DNA of 64,000 nucleotides from positions 124,001-188,000 of the forward strand of contig JACKQL020000070.1 of NCBI GenBank assembly GCA_018296165.2, in the 5' to 3' direction. Origin of the DNA: Termitomyces sp. T153. Lineage: Eukaryota; Basidiomycota; Agaricomycetes; Agaricales; Lyophyllaceae. Shown piece after piece: positions 11,757-24,429 of the stretch (positions are counted from its first letter, which is position 1; each line of letters starts with the position of its first letter). The notes below the pieces were generated by a model. That model saw nothing but the letters and a program-made list of their open reading frames with translations, was not told the DNA's origin and did no database searches. The position numbers were made by a program, and so were the translations under genes.

Positions 11757-12930
11757 TGTCATGACCCACTCTCTGGACCCCTGACATCATTCCCAGCCTG
11801 CTCACTTCTCCAGAGTTCCTCCCCCCCAATCCTCCATCAAACCCCCCAACTATTGTACACCCTCTGTGCCCACTTCAGGTAACTCCGATGCTTCTCTGGC
11901 AAACCCTAACAGCCCCCTGGCCCACTCTGACACCTTTTCTACAGCCATCAACACTTCCCCTGACTGTTCTGAGCCCCAAGAACCCTCCATTCCTGACTTC
12001 ATCATATGTCACCAGCTTATCATCCTGGTTCACCCAACCTACTCTGGAGTACCATGACGACCTCAGAACAACCTGCATTCTCAGCTGATCCCATCAGAAT
12101 ATCACTGTGGCCCACCCCCTGATCACAACTAACACCCATTGACTCTGCACAGCTCTGCCAAGCTCCACTGCCACACCTGCTGTCCTCTGGAGCTCTCCAG
12201 TAGTCAGTATATAAGTCATAGAGTAGCTCCTCATACTCTAGTCTTGATATTGCTTAATGTTACCTATGGTTTGATTGTCTCTGTCTTGTGTTCATGTTCC
12301 ATGTTATGTTCTCTCTTATCTCTGTCTCCCAGTCTTATCTCAGTCTCCTGGTCTTGTCTTGTCTCTATCTCCATTATTGTTCTTGTTATTGTTTCATATC
12401 TCTGCCTGAATTTATTTTTGTTTTCATCTCAATCTTGTCTTGACTCCATTTTGCTCCATTCAACTCTGTCTTGTCTCATTTGACTCCATTTCCATTATTG
12501 TGTCCAATTTCTCTTGACCTTAACACCTTTATGAACTCTGCACTCACAATTATGACTCCTGAACATTTGTTAAACCAACTCTGGACCTTGCTACTCACTT
12601 GGTTCCAAAAGCTATCAACTTCTGTTGATCCCCCATTAAGCTCTGGCTCCACTTCCATCACTTGTGTAGCCTCTGCTTACTCTGCACCTACAATATTTGC
12701 TTCTGGACTTGTACCTGATGCCCTGTCAAGTCCACCCCTTCCCCTACAACTCATCCTAGACTCCTCTGGACCACCCTGAACTTGTTCAGGTCACTCCCCA
12801 TTGCTTATCCTCCCAAGTCCCTCATGTTTAGGACATCTCCAAGTGCCCAGTTATCAGTGCAGGGAATCACATCTGCCTAGTAAGGATTCACCCAGTGTAG
12901 CTGAGCCCCTGTGGTCAGTGGAACCTGACA
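11757..12930 (+). repeat. 5' LTR of element 1 (LTR family 1, copy A)
   Basis: A 1,174-bp LTR starting TGTCATGACCC and ending AACCTGACA. It carries the family's conserved TATATAAG at 12208-12215, followed by a conserved AGAGTAGCTCCT block, probably the U3 promoter and R start. Very few CpGs remain. Sister copies are at 19218-20389, 37317-38413, 40230-41275 (inverted) and 44027-45171. Confidence 0.9.
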
Positions 12931-15900
12931 TAATATCAAGACTCTCTCTTATCCCACTTGTGATGTCTGCAATTGACTCCACACACACTTCCATTGGAAC
13001 TCTTGATGTCTATGGTCAGCCTGTGCCTGAGACCCACTATAATTTGTTTTGCCTTGCCCAATTTGCCAAGGCACATTGAACTGTGGACTTGATGCCAAAT
13101 GTCCCCTCCACTCTGGTTACACCCCCATATAATGGCTCTCTCTCCAGGCACCCTCTCTGCTCAACTCCAACCACATCACTCCTGCACCACCCTCACTTGC
13201 ACCTCCTACACCCCCCACACCTCCTCTGCCAGCTCTGCCCCTTACTAGGATTGACCATAACACCTCCAAACCACTGTCCAACCAACCCTGGCAATAAATC
13301 AACCTACTGCTTGATGACTTCTCTGTCACCTCACCCACACCATCTCCCTAACAATAGTACAAACCCCACCAATGACAGTCTTTTACAGCATAGAAATGAG
13401 TTGCCATCCTCATCAATAACAAACAATGACAAGACCTCCAACCACACATCCCTCATCCTCCCACCTCCAGATCCACTGGCTCCACCCCACAGCTCTATCA
13501 AAAGATCTGCATGTCACTAATATCTGACCCAATGACCCTCTGATGGTGCCCCCTCTCCAAGAATAAAGCAAGGCCAGTGCTCTGCCCCCAACCCTAGAAC
13601 CAGCCTCTAGAAATCAACTAGGACCCTTTGAATAGACTAGCCAATGACCCTGCCCAACATTTGACTGAACAAACTCCACAACAAAGTCTCCAAGCATGAA
13701 TACAACCCTCCCTACCCCCCTCTAGTCTTCTAGAGCCCCAATGCCTCTAACTCAACTTCAGCAACTCTGGAGCAAGACAAAAGAACTCCCAAACCTCAAG
13801 GTGGTCAAAAAAGGAAGGAAGATGCACCTCTGCCCCAACCTCTTCAAAACACACCCTAGAGACACTCTCAACAGATCCAGAAGTTGATGCAAGAACTACA
13901 GCACCCCAACTTACAATGCTGGACAACTCTGGACTCCTTTGCCACTACTTCTCAACACCCCCTCCAAATCAATCTAGAGCTCCCAGCATCAAAATGCTCA
14001 ATGCCGCCTCCCTCCACATGCACTTTACCAGATGGGATCTCTGTTCTTCAACTACCAGACTACACCACCTCTAGCAAAAGAACCCTACAGTGCAGAAGTC
14101 ACCCTGCCAGAACAAACTATAGGAAAAAGAGAATTCTATTTGAAGTAGTTCTCCCAGAGTATCACAAACTTGCTGACATGTTCTCCAAAGAAAGCAAGGA
14201 ACCCTGTCATCACCTCTGGGACCATGCTACAAGCCCCACACCTAACCATCTTAAGTCCCAAAACCTCAACAATGAAGAAGATACTCCCAAATGCCCCTTG
14301 GTAGCTTTTCTCCACCAAGCAATTTGAAAACCCCCGACAACTCCAAAAACCCCACACAAGGATCTGAGGTGCCTTGACCCACCACTCCCAGCCACTCCAG
14401 ACCCCTCCACACAATGCCAGACCCTGGTAACACAGCTCCAGAACCCCCATTTTGACTCTAACATCCATCAAGAGAACTCATGATACTAACCCATCAACAA
14501 TGTCCCTATAGGATGCCCTCCACAAGGTCAAGTCATTGACTGCCAGCTCCAAACTACTCCACCTGGCACAAAAGACATCTTCCAACAAGAACCACACTGC
14601 TGGAGCAGCAGGAGAACAGACCCTATATGAAGTAGTTTTCTTAGAGTATTATAAGTTTGCTGATGTATTCTCTAAGAAATGAGTAGTATCCCCACTGCCA
14701 CTCACTGCAAAGACTGATATTGACAAAGTACCACTGCTGTCCCCCACCCAACCACAAGTAAGGATGCCCCACATCCCAACCTCTGCCACTAAAAGTCACA
14801 ACCCCACTGCCATCCTCCTCAACTTCAATCACCTAGTGAAAGAACAGACTCCAGACACCTAATGTAGTTCCCCTAAAGCACTATGCAACCCAACCACACC
14901 TGTTAAAGACTGACCCTGAGCAATGACATTACATGCCTCAAACCCTGCCACCAGAGTCACAGCCTTGCCATCACCCTACTCCACTCCTCCAACAAAATTG
15001 ATTTCCTAGCAAAAGAACAAACTCTGGACTCTTGAAGTAGTTTTCCCCAAGTTTAGTAATGTGCTGTGTAACTCAACCACATCCACTGGAGATCGATCCA
15101 GATGCCAAGAAAGACAAATAGCTCCTCCAAATCTGCTCCAATGATGAAGGGACCAATGATGCCCTCCAAACACAGTGGTACCCCTTTTTCCTGATCAAAA
15201 ACATTGTTGATTGCTCTGCAGTGCTAAGACCTACCCCCACTCCATTTATAGTGACCTTCAAACCACTCTGGAGCATGAATGGAAGATTGCCCTACCCCCA
15301 CCATGACCCCCTTCAAGTCCCAGATGCTATCCTCATATGACAACTCCCTTGCCACCCTCCAGCACTTGTAGACAACTACTCTTCAATGCAAACAATACTT
15401 TTATATAATTGAGCAATGGCCTGGCCTATCCAAGCTCTCAGAGAGCAGCTAGAACCCACCCAGCTCATCCAAGCATGACTCTAGAAACCACCACCACTTA
15501 TTCAACAACTCCGCCACTCAGTGGTAATTTCTGTTAAATGTCTGCATGTCATGCCGATTTGAATAAAGAAGAAAACTCCACTCTGCAACCTCCTTGACCA
15601 GTGTTACCTCTGACACAACCCTGCCAACAAGCCAACCTCCCAACCCAACTCCCACATTAACTCTGGACTTCTGGTTCACACACTGAAAATAACAGACTGA
15701 CAAAGACACATCTCTGGACCCTTTCCCCCACTCTATACTACCTCCAAAGTCAACTCTGTCAATGATCCATCCACCAACCAGCCCCTATACCAACTCCAGA
15801 CCATTGGCTCCTACTCTGGAAGAAGACACAAAACTCCAAGCTCACCCTTAGACCAACCCCACCCATGGCCCACCAAACTCAGAAGAGCTCTGCCAGCAAG

Positions 15901-18900
15901 TCCACACCCCACCAACCCTTGTACCACCTCCATTCTGCTGGCTCCACCCTGGGAAGGGATAAAACTACTGCTAGACCTTCTATACAACACTGAACATTAC
16001 CAGTATAACTCTCAATGCAACTCCACTAGTAAGCCAGCAGCCAACCTGCCCATGGACATCACCTCTGCAAACCCCAGGAAGGACAACTCACAAAATGACA
16101 ACTCCAAAATCCTCCCTTGCCCCAAAAGCAACTCCACCAAGAAAAATCATCCACCCACCAACCTCTGCACCACCTCCAAACAAGCAACCCCTACTTCAAG
16201 AAGGATGAACCCATGCCCTGGAATTAGAACACACTTGTCTCAACAAGCTCTGGCAGCACCCAAAGCTCCAAACATGCCAGAAACATGTAAGACTTCTCTA
16301 CCCATCTCTAAACTCACCTTTGGCCAGAAACAAGAAGGAATGTCACATGGCTGGCCCTGAATTTAAAACCCCAACCAAGCACAACCCTCTGCTAATACTC
16401 TAGAGTGCAGCAAACCCCAACCAGGCATAAAATGCAATACTCTGAAGTTCAACAAATGCTTATGCAGGCATATCTTCACCCAAATGAAAGCCTCCAAACA
16501 CCCTCTGCCCTTGGAGTTATCCACCCAACTCCACACACTTGGAAGTTGACAGATTGCAAGAATGAGCAAACCAAACTTCAAGAAAGTATCTCTACCTCTA
16601 TACTAACCCACTCAACAGCATAGCTGGCATGAAAAACAGTTCCCCACCTAGTCTACTGCAATGGCAACCCCAATCTTGGAGCTCTGCCACCAAACTGCCA
16701 AGGACTCCCCCATAACTCCATCACTCCACTGTCATTAAAAGAGACCTCTGCCCCCTTCACTAGCTGTGTTAGAGCAAAATCAAAGTTGCCTAAAAACCTC
16801 CATCCTCTGTACCAGCCACATTAGAACAAAGGCCAAAAACCCCCACCAAGCATACTTGAAGTCTGGAGATCTGCTCTTAAGCCAACCACAAATGCTCAAT
16901 GTAATCTCAGACCTAAGAATACCCACCCCCAACCCTAGTCCAACCCCCCTAGAGGAGCTCTACAGAAACTTCCAGCAACCCTGCCAAACTCTGGGAACTC
17001 CACTCGTGATGGTCCACCAAGCCCTGGGAATCCTGGAACTGATTGACAACAGATGGCATTAGTGGGATTAACCTCTATCTCTGGATTTATTAGAGATTCA
17101 ACTCCCACAAGCAACTCCTGTGTGTTTCTACTTATTTGCCCCTCACACAAACTAAAATCTTGCACACTTGCCAGGACTCCACAAAAAATTGATATGGACA
17201 AGTCTAAAGGAGCACATAATCTTATAGATAGGGAAGATACAAAGCAACACAAAAATGGAGATGATAGACAGCAGGGACAAGAAAGGCATGAGCCCCAGAC
17301 CACCTCACTCCCTCTCCCCCTCCAGAGCTCCCCCTTTGGAGCTCCTCTCCTCACTCTCCTGACTTCCAAATCAACCTCCATCTGGGCCCTCACTATAGCC
17401 AGCACCTCTGCAAGCCCAGGCAACTCCTTCTCCACATCTGCTGCTACCTTCCACTATGATTCTGGGATCACTACATTATGCCACAAGTGCCCTACCAACA
17501 ACCACTCCATCCTCACCGTCCCCTGGTCTAACTTTAGAGAATGATCCATAAGCATCTGTACCAACCTGTCCTGGATTGACATGAAGGTGGTGAAGGCCCC
17601 ATCTATGAGGACCTGGTGCTCCTAGACCCAGCCTGTTCCAAAATTGTTAATAGAGGTCAGAAAGCAAGAGAGGACACTTACACAAGATCCCTACATGCCC
17701 CAAGGCTGCCTCACTCACCAGCCACTCCTCCTGCCACCTCCCAGCCTGGGCCTCTGCCTAAGTCAAGCCCTCCTCCTCCAAGCCCCACTGTTCCTCTGCC
17801 TCCTCTGCAGACTGTGCCTCCAGCTGCAACAAATGCTCCTGCAGACTCCACACTTCCAACACTCTTACCATGGCTATTTGCACTGCTGTATCATAATCCC
17901 ACTGCAGTATGTCCCTCTCCCTCCATGCCTGGTCCTAATCTTTTCCTGCCCTCTAGAGCTCCCTCTCCTGTATTGCCAGAATCCTAGACAGACCCTCTAC
18001 CTGGCAACAAAGGAAGGTCTCAGAGATCAAAGACATAGGCTTCAGTGAGCTTAATGAATGCCTCATCAGCACCCCCAAGCCAGGAGAATACATGTGGGGC
18101 CCAGGGAGGCCCACCATTGCCTCTTGGCCCTACAGCCTCTTGCTAGGCCCCACCTCTGGTAGCAGAGAGGCCCTCTGCTTGCCCTTGTTATGTGGCACTG
18201 CCTCTCCCTCCCTCTGCCTGCCCTGCAGGGGTCCCACCTTCTCCACTGGCTGCCCCACACTCCCCTCACCCTCCAAACCTGAGCCCCAGCCTAACACTCA
18301 GGCCTTTTAACTCTTGCCTAGCTATCCCCTCACCCAACTCTCCTTCCACCCCTGCTTTATGGCAATACATGCAGCATGCCACTCCAGCAAAATCAAACAT
18401 TTCTTGTGCCTAGCATGGCATGGAAGACAGACTGAGGTGTTATGGTGGGATCCTACAATTGGCTCATAAAATTTGCACAACTTTCCCCACTAGGCACAAA
18501 GGATGTACTGGAACAACTAATCAGCAAACACTGAAAAAAGGAGTAGGGACTTACTAGAGCCTTATTCTGGCACCATTTTAGAGTCAGAGGACTCTATGCC
18601 TGCCCCAGCACCCCTGGAATACCTTCAGTATCACTTGCACTTGTGGAATCCTCTCCACCTCCAGAATAATGTAGACAATTTCTGCCTCCAGACTGGGCCT
18701 TACAGAATGCTCTAGGGCAACAGGAACTGAATGACTAGCAGGCCTCAACTCCCTCATACATGAAGAACCCCCAGATGAATCCACCACTGCTGAGAACAAC
18801 TCTGCCAAGGTCAATTAGTGACTCTGGAGCAAGAAAAAACACCACACTTACAATGATGGGTCATTGCCTCTACCCTCCTATGGTCCTGCCACTGCTCAAA

Positions 18901-19217
18901 CTCCTGCTGATGATGCTTGTACTCTGCCCAAATGGCCACATGATTATCATCTAAAGGGAGTGGGGTTGGCAATGGAGAATGCAATGATAGCATGATAGAA
19001 GACATGGCAAAAGTTTGGAAACTCTAGGGTACATCTGACCTTTTTAATGATCTGAGAAGAGCCCCCTGACAAATGACAGCCATACTTTAACTTTGTTCCC
19101 CACACCACTGCTGCTTGCTGCAGTTTGATCAATATCACTTGGCTTTGATTCCCATACCTTGCTGATCCCCAACTTATGCCCTGCATCTCAAGGGTCTCAA
19201 TGCTGAAGAAGGGGTGA
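12931..19217 (+). mobile_element. Interior of element 1, non-autonomous or decayed
   Basis: This 6.3-kb stretch is strikingly poor in G on the plus strand for its first 4 kb and rich in CCA, CTC and CAA. No long frame survives. Around 14,136-14,230 the plus strand reads LPEYHKLADMFSKESKEP, and near 14,625-14,680 a second copy reads VVFLEYYKFADVFSKK. These match the linker between protease and reverse transcriptase in Ty3 pol (usually xxYHxFADVFSKxxxxxLP). No YLDD-type reverse transcriptase motif follows either one. From 17,290 to 18,400 the sequence is Pro-rich and low in complexity. Confidence 0.6.
19205..19217 (+). other. Polypurine tract of element 1
   Basis: GAAGAAGGGGTGA directly precedes the TG of the right LTR. 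It is the expected plus-strand primer position and fixes the orientation of element 1. Confidence 0.75.
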
Positions 19218-20389
19218 TGTCATGATCCACTCCCTGGACTCCTGACATTGTTTCCAGCCTGCTTGCTTCTCTGGAGTCCCCTCCCCAATGCCCCATCAAA
19301 CTCCCCAACCATTGTACACCCTCTGTGCCCACTCCGGGTAACTCTGATGCTTCTCTGGCAAACCCTGATGGCCCCCTGGCCCACTCCAACACCTTCTCTG
19401 CAGCCATCAACACTTTTCCTGACTATCCTGAGCCCCAAGAACTCTCCATTCCTGACTCCATCATGTGTCACCAGCTCATCACCCTAGTTCACCCAAGTTA
19501 CTCTGGAGTACCATGATGACCTCAGAACAACCTGCATTCTCAGCTGTTCTTATCAGAATATCACTGCAGCCCACCCCCTAATCACAACTAACACCCATTG
19601 ACTCTGCACAGCTCTGCCAAGCTCTACCACCACACCCACTGTCCCTCAGAGCTCTCCAGTAGTCAGTATATAAGTTGTAGAGTAGCTCCTCATACTCTAA
19701 TCTTAATATTGCTTAACGTTACCTATGGTTTGATTGTCTCTATCTTGTGTTCATGTTCCATGTTATGTTCTCTCTTATCTCTGTCTCCCAGTCTTATCTC
19801 AGTCTTCTGGCCCTGTCTCATCTCTATCTCTGTTATTGTTCTTGTTATTGTTTCATATCTCTGCCTGAAACTATTTTTGTTCTCATCTCAATCTTGTCTC
19901 AACTCCATTTCACTCTGTTCAACTCTGTCTTGTCTTATTTGACTCCATTTCCATTATTGTGTCCAAGTTCTCTTGACCTTAACACCCTTATGAACTCTAT
20001 GCTCATGATTATAACCCTTGAACATTTGTTAAACCAACTCTGGACCTCGCTACTCACTTGGTTCTAAAAGCTATCAACTTCTGTTGATTCTCCATCAAGC
20101 TCTAGCTTCACTCCCATCACTTGTGTAGCCTCTGCTTACTCTGCACCTACAATATTTGCTTTTAGACTTATACCTGATGCTCTGTCAAGTCTGCCCCTTC
20201 CTCCACAACTCATCCTAGACTCCTCTGAACCACCCCAGACTTATTCAGGTCACTCCCCATTGCTTATCCTCCCAAGTCCCCCATGTTTAGGACATCTCCA
20301 AGTGCCCAGTTATTAGTGCAGGAAATCATGTCCACCTAGTAAGGATTTGCCCAGTGTAGCTGAGCCTCCATAGTCAGTGGAACCTGATA
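19218..20389 (+). repeat. 3' LTR of element 1 (LTR family 1, copy B)
   Basis: A 1,172-bp direct copy of the LTR at 11757-12930. The terminal CA has decayed to TA (CCTGATA). The downstream ATACT is the target duplication matching ATACC upstream of copy A. Confidence 0.9.
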
Positions 20390-20749
20390 ATACTACTGCA
20401 TTGTGAGGGCACTTGCTGTTCCTACAATGGCACTTGCTATGTCATCACCATGTAGCTAGGAGGGGTCATGTCTCCTAACACCCCACTCATGGGCACAACA
20501 TCCCTTGATACTTCTAACAAAAAGAAGTTGCTGTCCAAGCACCAAGAGTGCACAAGGTGTTGAACATTTTACTACAACTACACAGGCAAACTCAATGCAT
20601 GTCCTATAAAGATTGCAAACTCTTGGCCTGATCCTGAAACCACCAGGATGCTCACACTGTCTATGGCTCTCACTGCCAAACCAAAAAGTGTTGCCAGGTT
20701 AGCATATGTAGAACCTGCAGGAGATGAGGAGATGAGAGATGAGGACATG

Positions 20750-21050
20750 GATGAATCATACACTCATTAGTGAGGACCTTATCTCAAAGCTTGGACTATG
20801 TCATTTCCTACTAGAAAAACATGAGGACAATTTAACCTCACTTATGTACTTGCCCCTAAGGTGTACAGAGTATGTGTGACTGGAGGCAACAGTGGGACAT
20901 GGAGCCTGGAAATTGAAGGTATTCAGGGCTAAGGTAAATATTGGACTCTCTGTACTACTTTTACTAGGAATTCCATTCCTGTCTGCTAAATGTCTGATCT
21001 TAGACATTGAGGAAAACACTACTATTGATAAGTGAATAGGTTTTGACATC
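20750..21050 (+). pseudogene. Retropepsin remnant of the Ty3 pol
   Basis: One frame reads TLISEDLISKLGLCHF, the segment that follows the catalytic DSG in Ty3 proteases of this lineage. A second conserved block, LLLLGIPFLSAKCLILDIEE, follows about 55 residues later. The catalytic Asp itself is in a damaged stretch (DESYT). Confidence 0.65.
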
Positions 21051-21299
21051 ATACATCCTCACAGGGCTTGCAACCCTCAGCCATCAACACTTCTGTACAC
21101 TGAATGGCACAGGCACAGGAAGGCAGAGTCCATACATCCTAAGAACTATGCCTCTCCCAGCCAGATTATGGCACTCATCTGAGAATGTATTGAGTCCCTC
21201 TCCCTTGAAGAAATATTAGCCCAAAAGGATGCCAAGGCCAAACAAACATACCAAGACCATTTCCCTTCCAAACTGCCTAGGATGACTGATGACATCCCT

Positions 21300-22970
21300 A
21301 ACTACATTCTCCATTGAATCTAGCTCAAGGACCTCTCAAAGGTCATCAACACTTGGGGATACTCTGTGCCCAAGAAATTTCATGAGCCATGGAAAAGATT
21401 GTTGGAGGAACACTTAGCAGTGGGTCAATTACATCCATCTTTCTCCAAGTTTGTGGCACCAGCATTCTGTATCCCTAAACACTGCAATGGAGTACCTGAT
21501 CTCATGGTGCCCCCTTGCTGGGTAAATGATTACCATTTGTTGAATCAAACACTATCTGCAACAGCTTTCCCTTGCCTCAAGTGGATGACATACTTGCTGA
21601 CTGTGGAAGAGGGAGGATCTTTGGAAAAATTGACATGACTAATGTGTTTTTCCAGACACACATCCACCCAGATGACATACACCTTACAGCCATCAGAATG
21701 CCTTGGAAACTCTATGAATGGATTGTTATGCCCATGGGAGAATCCAATGCCCCATCCACTCATCAACAACAAATGACCAATGCTCTATGAGATCTAATTG
21801 GGGTGGTGTGTCATGTGTACCTGGATGACATCATCATCTGGTCCAACACCATTGAAGAACATGAAGAGCACTTACAACTAGTAATGGAGACACTCCAGAA
21901 GTCAAATTTGTTCTGTAACTTGAAGAAGTCAATGTTGTTCACAAGTGAGCTTCAATTCTTGGAGCACATCATTTTGAAGGAGAGCATTTGACCCAATCCA
22001 AGGAAGGTCAACAAGGTGGCCAACTGGCCTGTCCCCACAACTGCAACCAATGTCAGAGGTTTTTTGGGTCTCACCAGATACCTCGCTCCATTCATCCCTG
22101 CACTAGCCAAGCATATGAGTGTCCTGAGCCCCTTAACCACCAAGAAATACAACAAGGAATTTCCTGAGTTAACAGAGGCCCACCAGAACACATTCAATGC
22201 TATATGCCTTGCTATGGCCAACTTAGAGACATTGACCATCATAGACTATGACAATCCCACCAAAAAAATATTTGTAACTATGGATGCTAGCAACTGGAGA
22301 ACCAGAGCAATATTGAGCTTTGGGGAGTCTTGGGAGTCTGCACAACTCATAGCCTATGATTCCTACCAACTAAATGCAGTGCAACAAAACTATCTGACAC
22401 ATGAACAAGAACTGTTAGCAATTGTCAAGGCTTTAAAAAAATGGCATACAAGCCTCTTGGGAGTTAAATTCAAAGTGTACACAGATCACTGCACACTTGA
22501 ATACTTCCAGTCTCAGAAGCAGATGTTGCAGAGACAATCAAGGTGGGCCATGTTCTTGGCTGATCTTGACTTTAATATAATCTACATCCACAGCAAAAAC
22601 AACTCAGCAGCCAACTCTTTGTTCTGGATGCCAGTAGCCACCCCAGATGCAGGATTAGCTGCATGTGCCCTTGCCTACACACAATCCCCTCCCCAGCACA
22701 GATACACTGTGGTGGGTGCCCTATACATAGTGGCAGACAGATCATTCTTGAAGAAGATAGTAGTGGGTTACAAGGAGGACAGCTTCACCAAGCAGGTCCA
22801 GGAGGAGATCAGAAAAGGGAGCATCATTGGAGCAAGAATGGAGAATGGACTATTATATCTTGGTCAATGCCTCCTCATCCCCAGCAGCACTCACATACAT
22901 GAACTGCTCTATAACCTTGCCTATAACACCCTCAGGCACTATGGGTTCAAAAGAAGTTATGCAGTGCTTT
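21300..22970 (+). pseudogene. Reverse transcriptase and RNase H of the Ty3 pol
   Basis: The reverse transcriptase starts near AWGY-type sequence, with FVAPAFCIPKHCNGVPDLMV, then the fingers-palm block DILADCGRGRIFGKIDMTNV and the catalytic YLDD in the VYLDDIIIWSNT segment. FLGLTRYLAPFIPALAKHMS marks the thumb to connection region. RNase H shows IFVTMDASNWRTRAILSFG, the LTHEQELLAIVKALKKW block and YTDHCTLEYF. The last third is open for 318 codons (22016-22972), the longest surviving pol frame in the block. Confidence 0.88.
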
Positions 22971-24049
22971 GAAACTCATACTATTGGCCACACATGCACC
23001 ATGATTTGGAGCAAGCCTACATACCTTCCTGTGGCCCCTGCCAACAGAACAATGACAGACCTACAAAGCTGGCTGGACCATTACATCCACTACCTGTCCC
23101 CAACAAGCATTTCTCTGTAGTCAGTATCAATTTCATTAGTCTGTTGCCAGAGGAGGAAGGCAAGGACACCATAATGACCATGACAGACTTGTTGGGAGCA
23201 GAGGTATGCCTTGCTGGAACACATTTGAAGAATACTGCTGCCCAAATCATGCTCATGCTCTTCAACAAGTGGTACTGTGAGAATGGTCTTATGACTCAAA
23301 TTGTATCAGATTGAGACCATCTCTTGGTTGCTGACATCTGGCAGGAACTACATAAACTGACCAGCATCAAAATCAAGATGTTGACCTCATATCACCCTGA
23401 GACCAATGGTGGCAGTGAATGGACAAACAAGACAATTGTCCAGGCTGTTTGATACTTGGTAGACTGTGACCAAAAGGGTTGGCTGTCCACCATGCCATGG
23501 GTTTGCTTTGCTATAATGAACACAGTAAATTTGTCCATGGAGTTCTCCCCCTTTCAGCTAAAGATGGGACACTCTCCAAGAGTCATCTCTCCTCTTGCAC
23601 CCTTACCAACACATGCATTGAAGGACAAGAAAACAGCTCATGATATTATTGAGAAACTACAGATGGACATAAAAGAGGCACAAGATAATCTCCTCACCAC
23701 CAAGGTCTGACAAGCATATCACACAAATGCCAGGCATGCAGATGAGGAGGTCTAAAAAGTTGGAGATTTTGTTATGCTGGCTACCAAAAATCACTGACAG
23801 GATTACATGCGGAAAGGGCACAAACATGTGGCAAAGTTCATGCCTTGGCATGACAGGCCCTATGAGATAGTTGTGGCCTTTCCAGAGAGGTCTGAGTACA
23901 CCTTACAACTGCCAAACAACAAGGGATGCACCTTCCCTGGGTTCCACACAAGTCTCCTCAAGCACCACATCCCCAACAATCCTGCCATGTTTCCCAGGCA
24001 AGAATACACCCAACTTGGACCAGTTATCATGGAAGATAGTGCCACTGAC

Positions 24050-24220
24050 CACCATGTCATTAACAAAATAATTGATGAACATAGACAAGGACAAAGTTGA
24101 CAATATCTAGTATGATGGGTGGAGTTCCCACCAGACCATGATAAATGGTTGCCATACTCCAAGCTGAAGAACTGTGAGGCTCTCAATAAGTGGGAGAAGA
24201 GGAATGGAGTGAGCTGATGA
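24050..24220 (+). pseudogene. Chromodomain at the C-terminus of the Ty3 pol
   Basis: The frame reads HVINKIIDEHRQGQS, stop, QYLV, stop, WVEFPPDHDKWLPYSKLKNC then EALNKW. This is the chromodomain pattern (xxIxxxRxxRGxxQYLVRWxGYxxxxxEWLPxxxLxxCxALxxW). The two stops fall where Trp and Arg are expected; the second is compatible with CGA to TGA. Chromodomains of this kind guide integration into heterochromatin. Confidence 0.8.
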
Positions 24221-24429
24221 CATGACAGCAAGTTCTCAGAGGGAGGAAGGGTGTAAGCTTGCTGGTCAAACTTATGACATGCTGAGACATAAATCTCACA
24301 TCTATGTCACATTAGTGGCACACTGTAGCACACTCACATGAGTGCCACCTCAGGAAAATTATGTTTTCACCTTTGTTTGCTTATCTTACATACAAGCAAC
24401 AAAGATGAGCTTACTATATTTTTATTCTA

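Larger units (their letters stand above)
11757..20389 (+). mobile_element. LTR retrotransposon 1 (full length, decayed; LTR family 1)
   Basis: Two direct LTRs of similar length (11757-12930 and 19218-20389) begin TGTCATGA and end in a CCTGACA-type sequence (CCTGATA in the right copy). The flanking 5-bp sequences are ATACC on the left and ATACT on the right, a target-site duplication with one transition. A polypurine tract, GAAGAAGGGGTGA, abuts the right LTR, so the element reads on the plus strand. The 6.3-kb interior lacks any recognisable reverse transcriptase or integrase and looks non-autonomous or severely decayed. Confidence 0.8.
20480..24225 (+). pseudogene. Ty3/Gypsy chromovirus pol, decayed (protease to chromodomain)
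   Basis: A nearly complete pol can be followed on the plus strand through several frames and stops. In order: a Gag end with a degenerate zinc-binding motif (CTRC, about 20,550), protease (20,750-21,050), reverse transcriptase (21,300-21,990, with VYLDDIIIWSNT near 21,810), RNase H (22,250-22,620, with VYTDHCTLEYF), integrase (22,950-23,450) and a C-terminal chromodomain (24,050-24,210). It belongs to the chromodomain-bearing Ty3 lineage common in Agaricomycetes. Several stops are explained by CGA to TGA. No own LTR is visible on the right, and the left side abuts LTR copy B. Confidence 0.88.
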
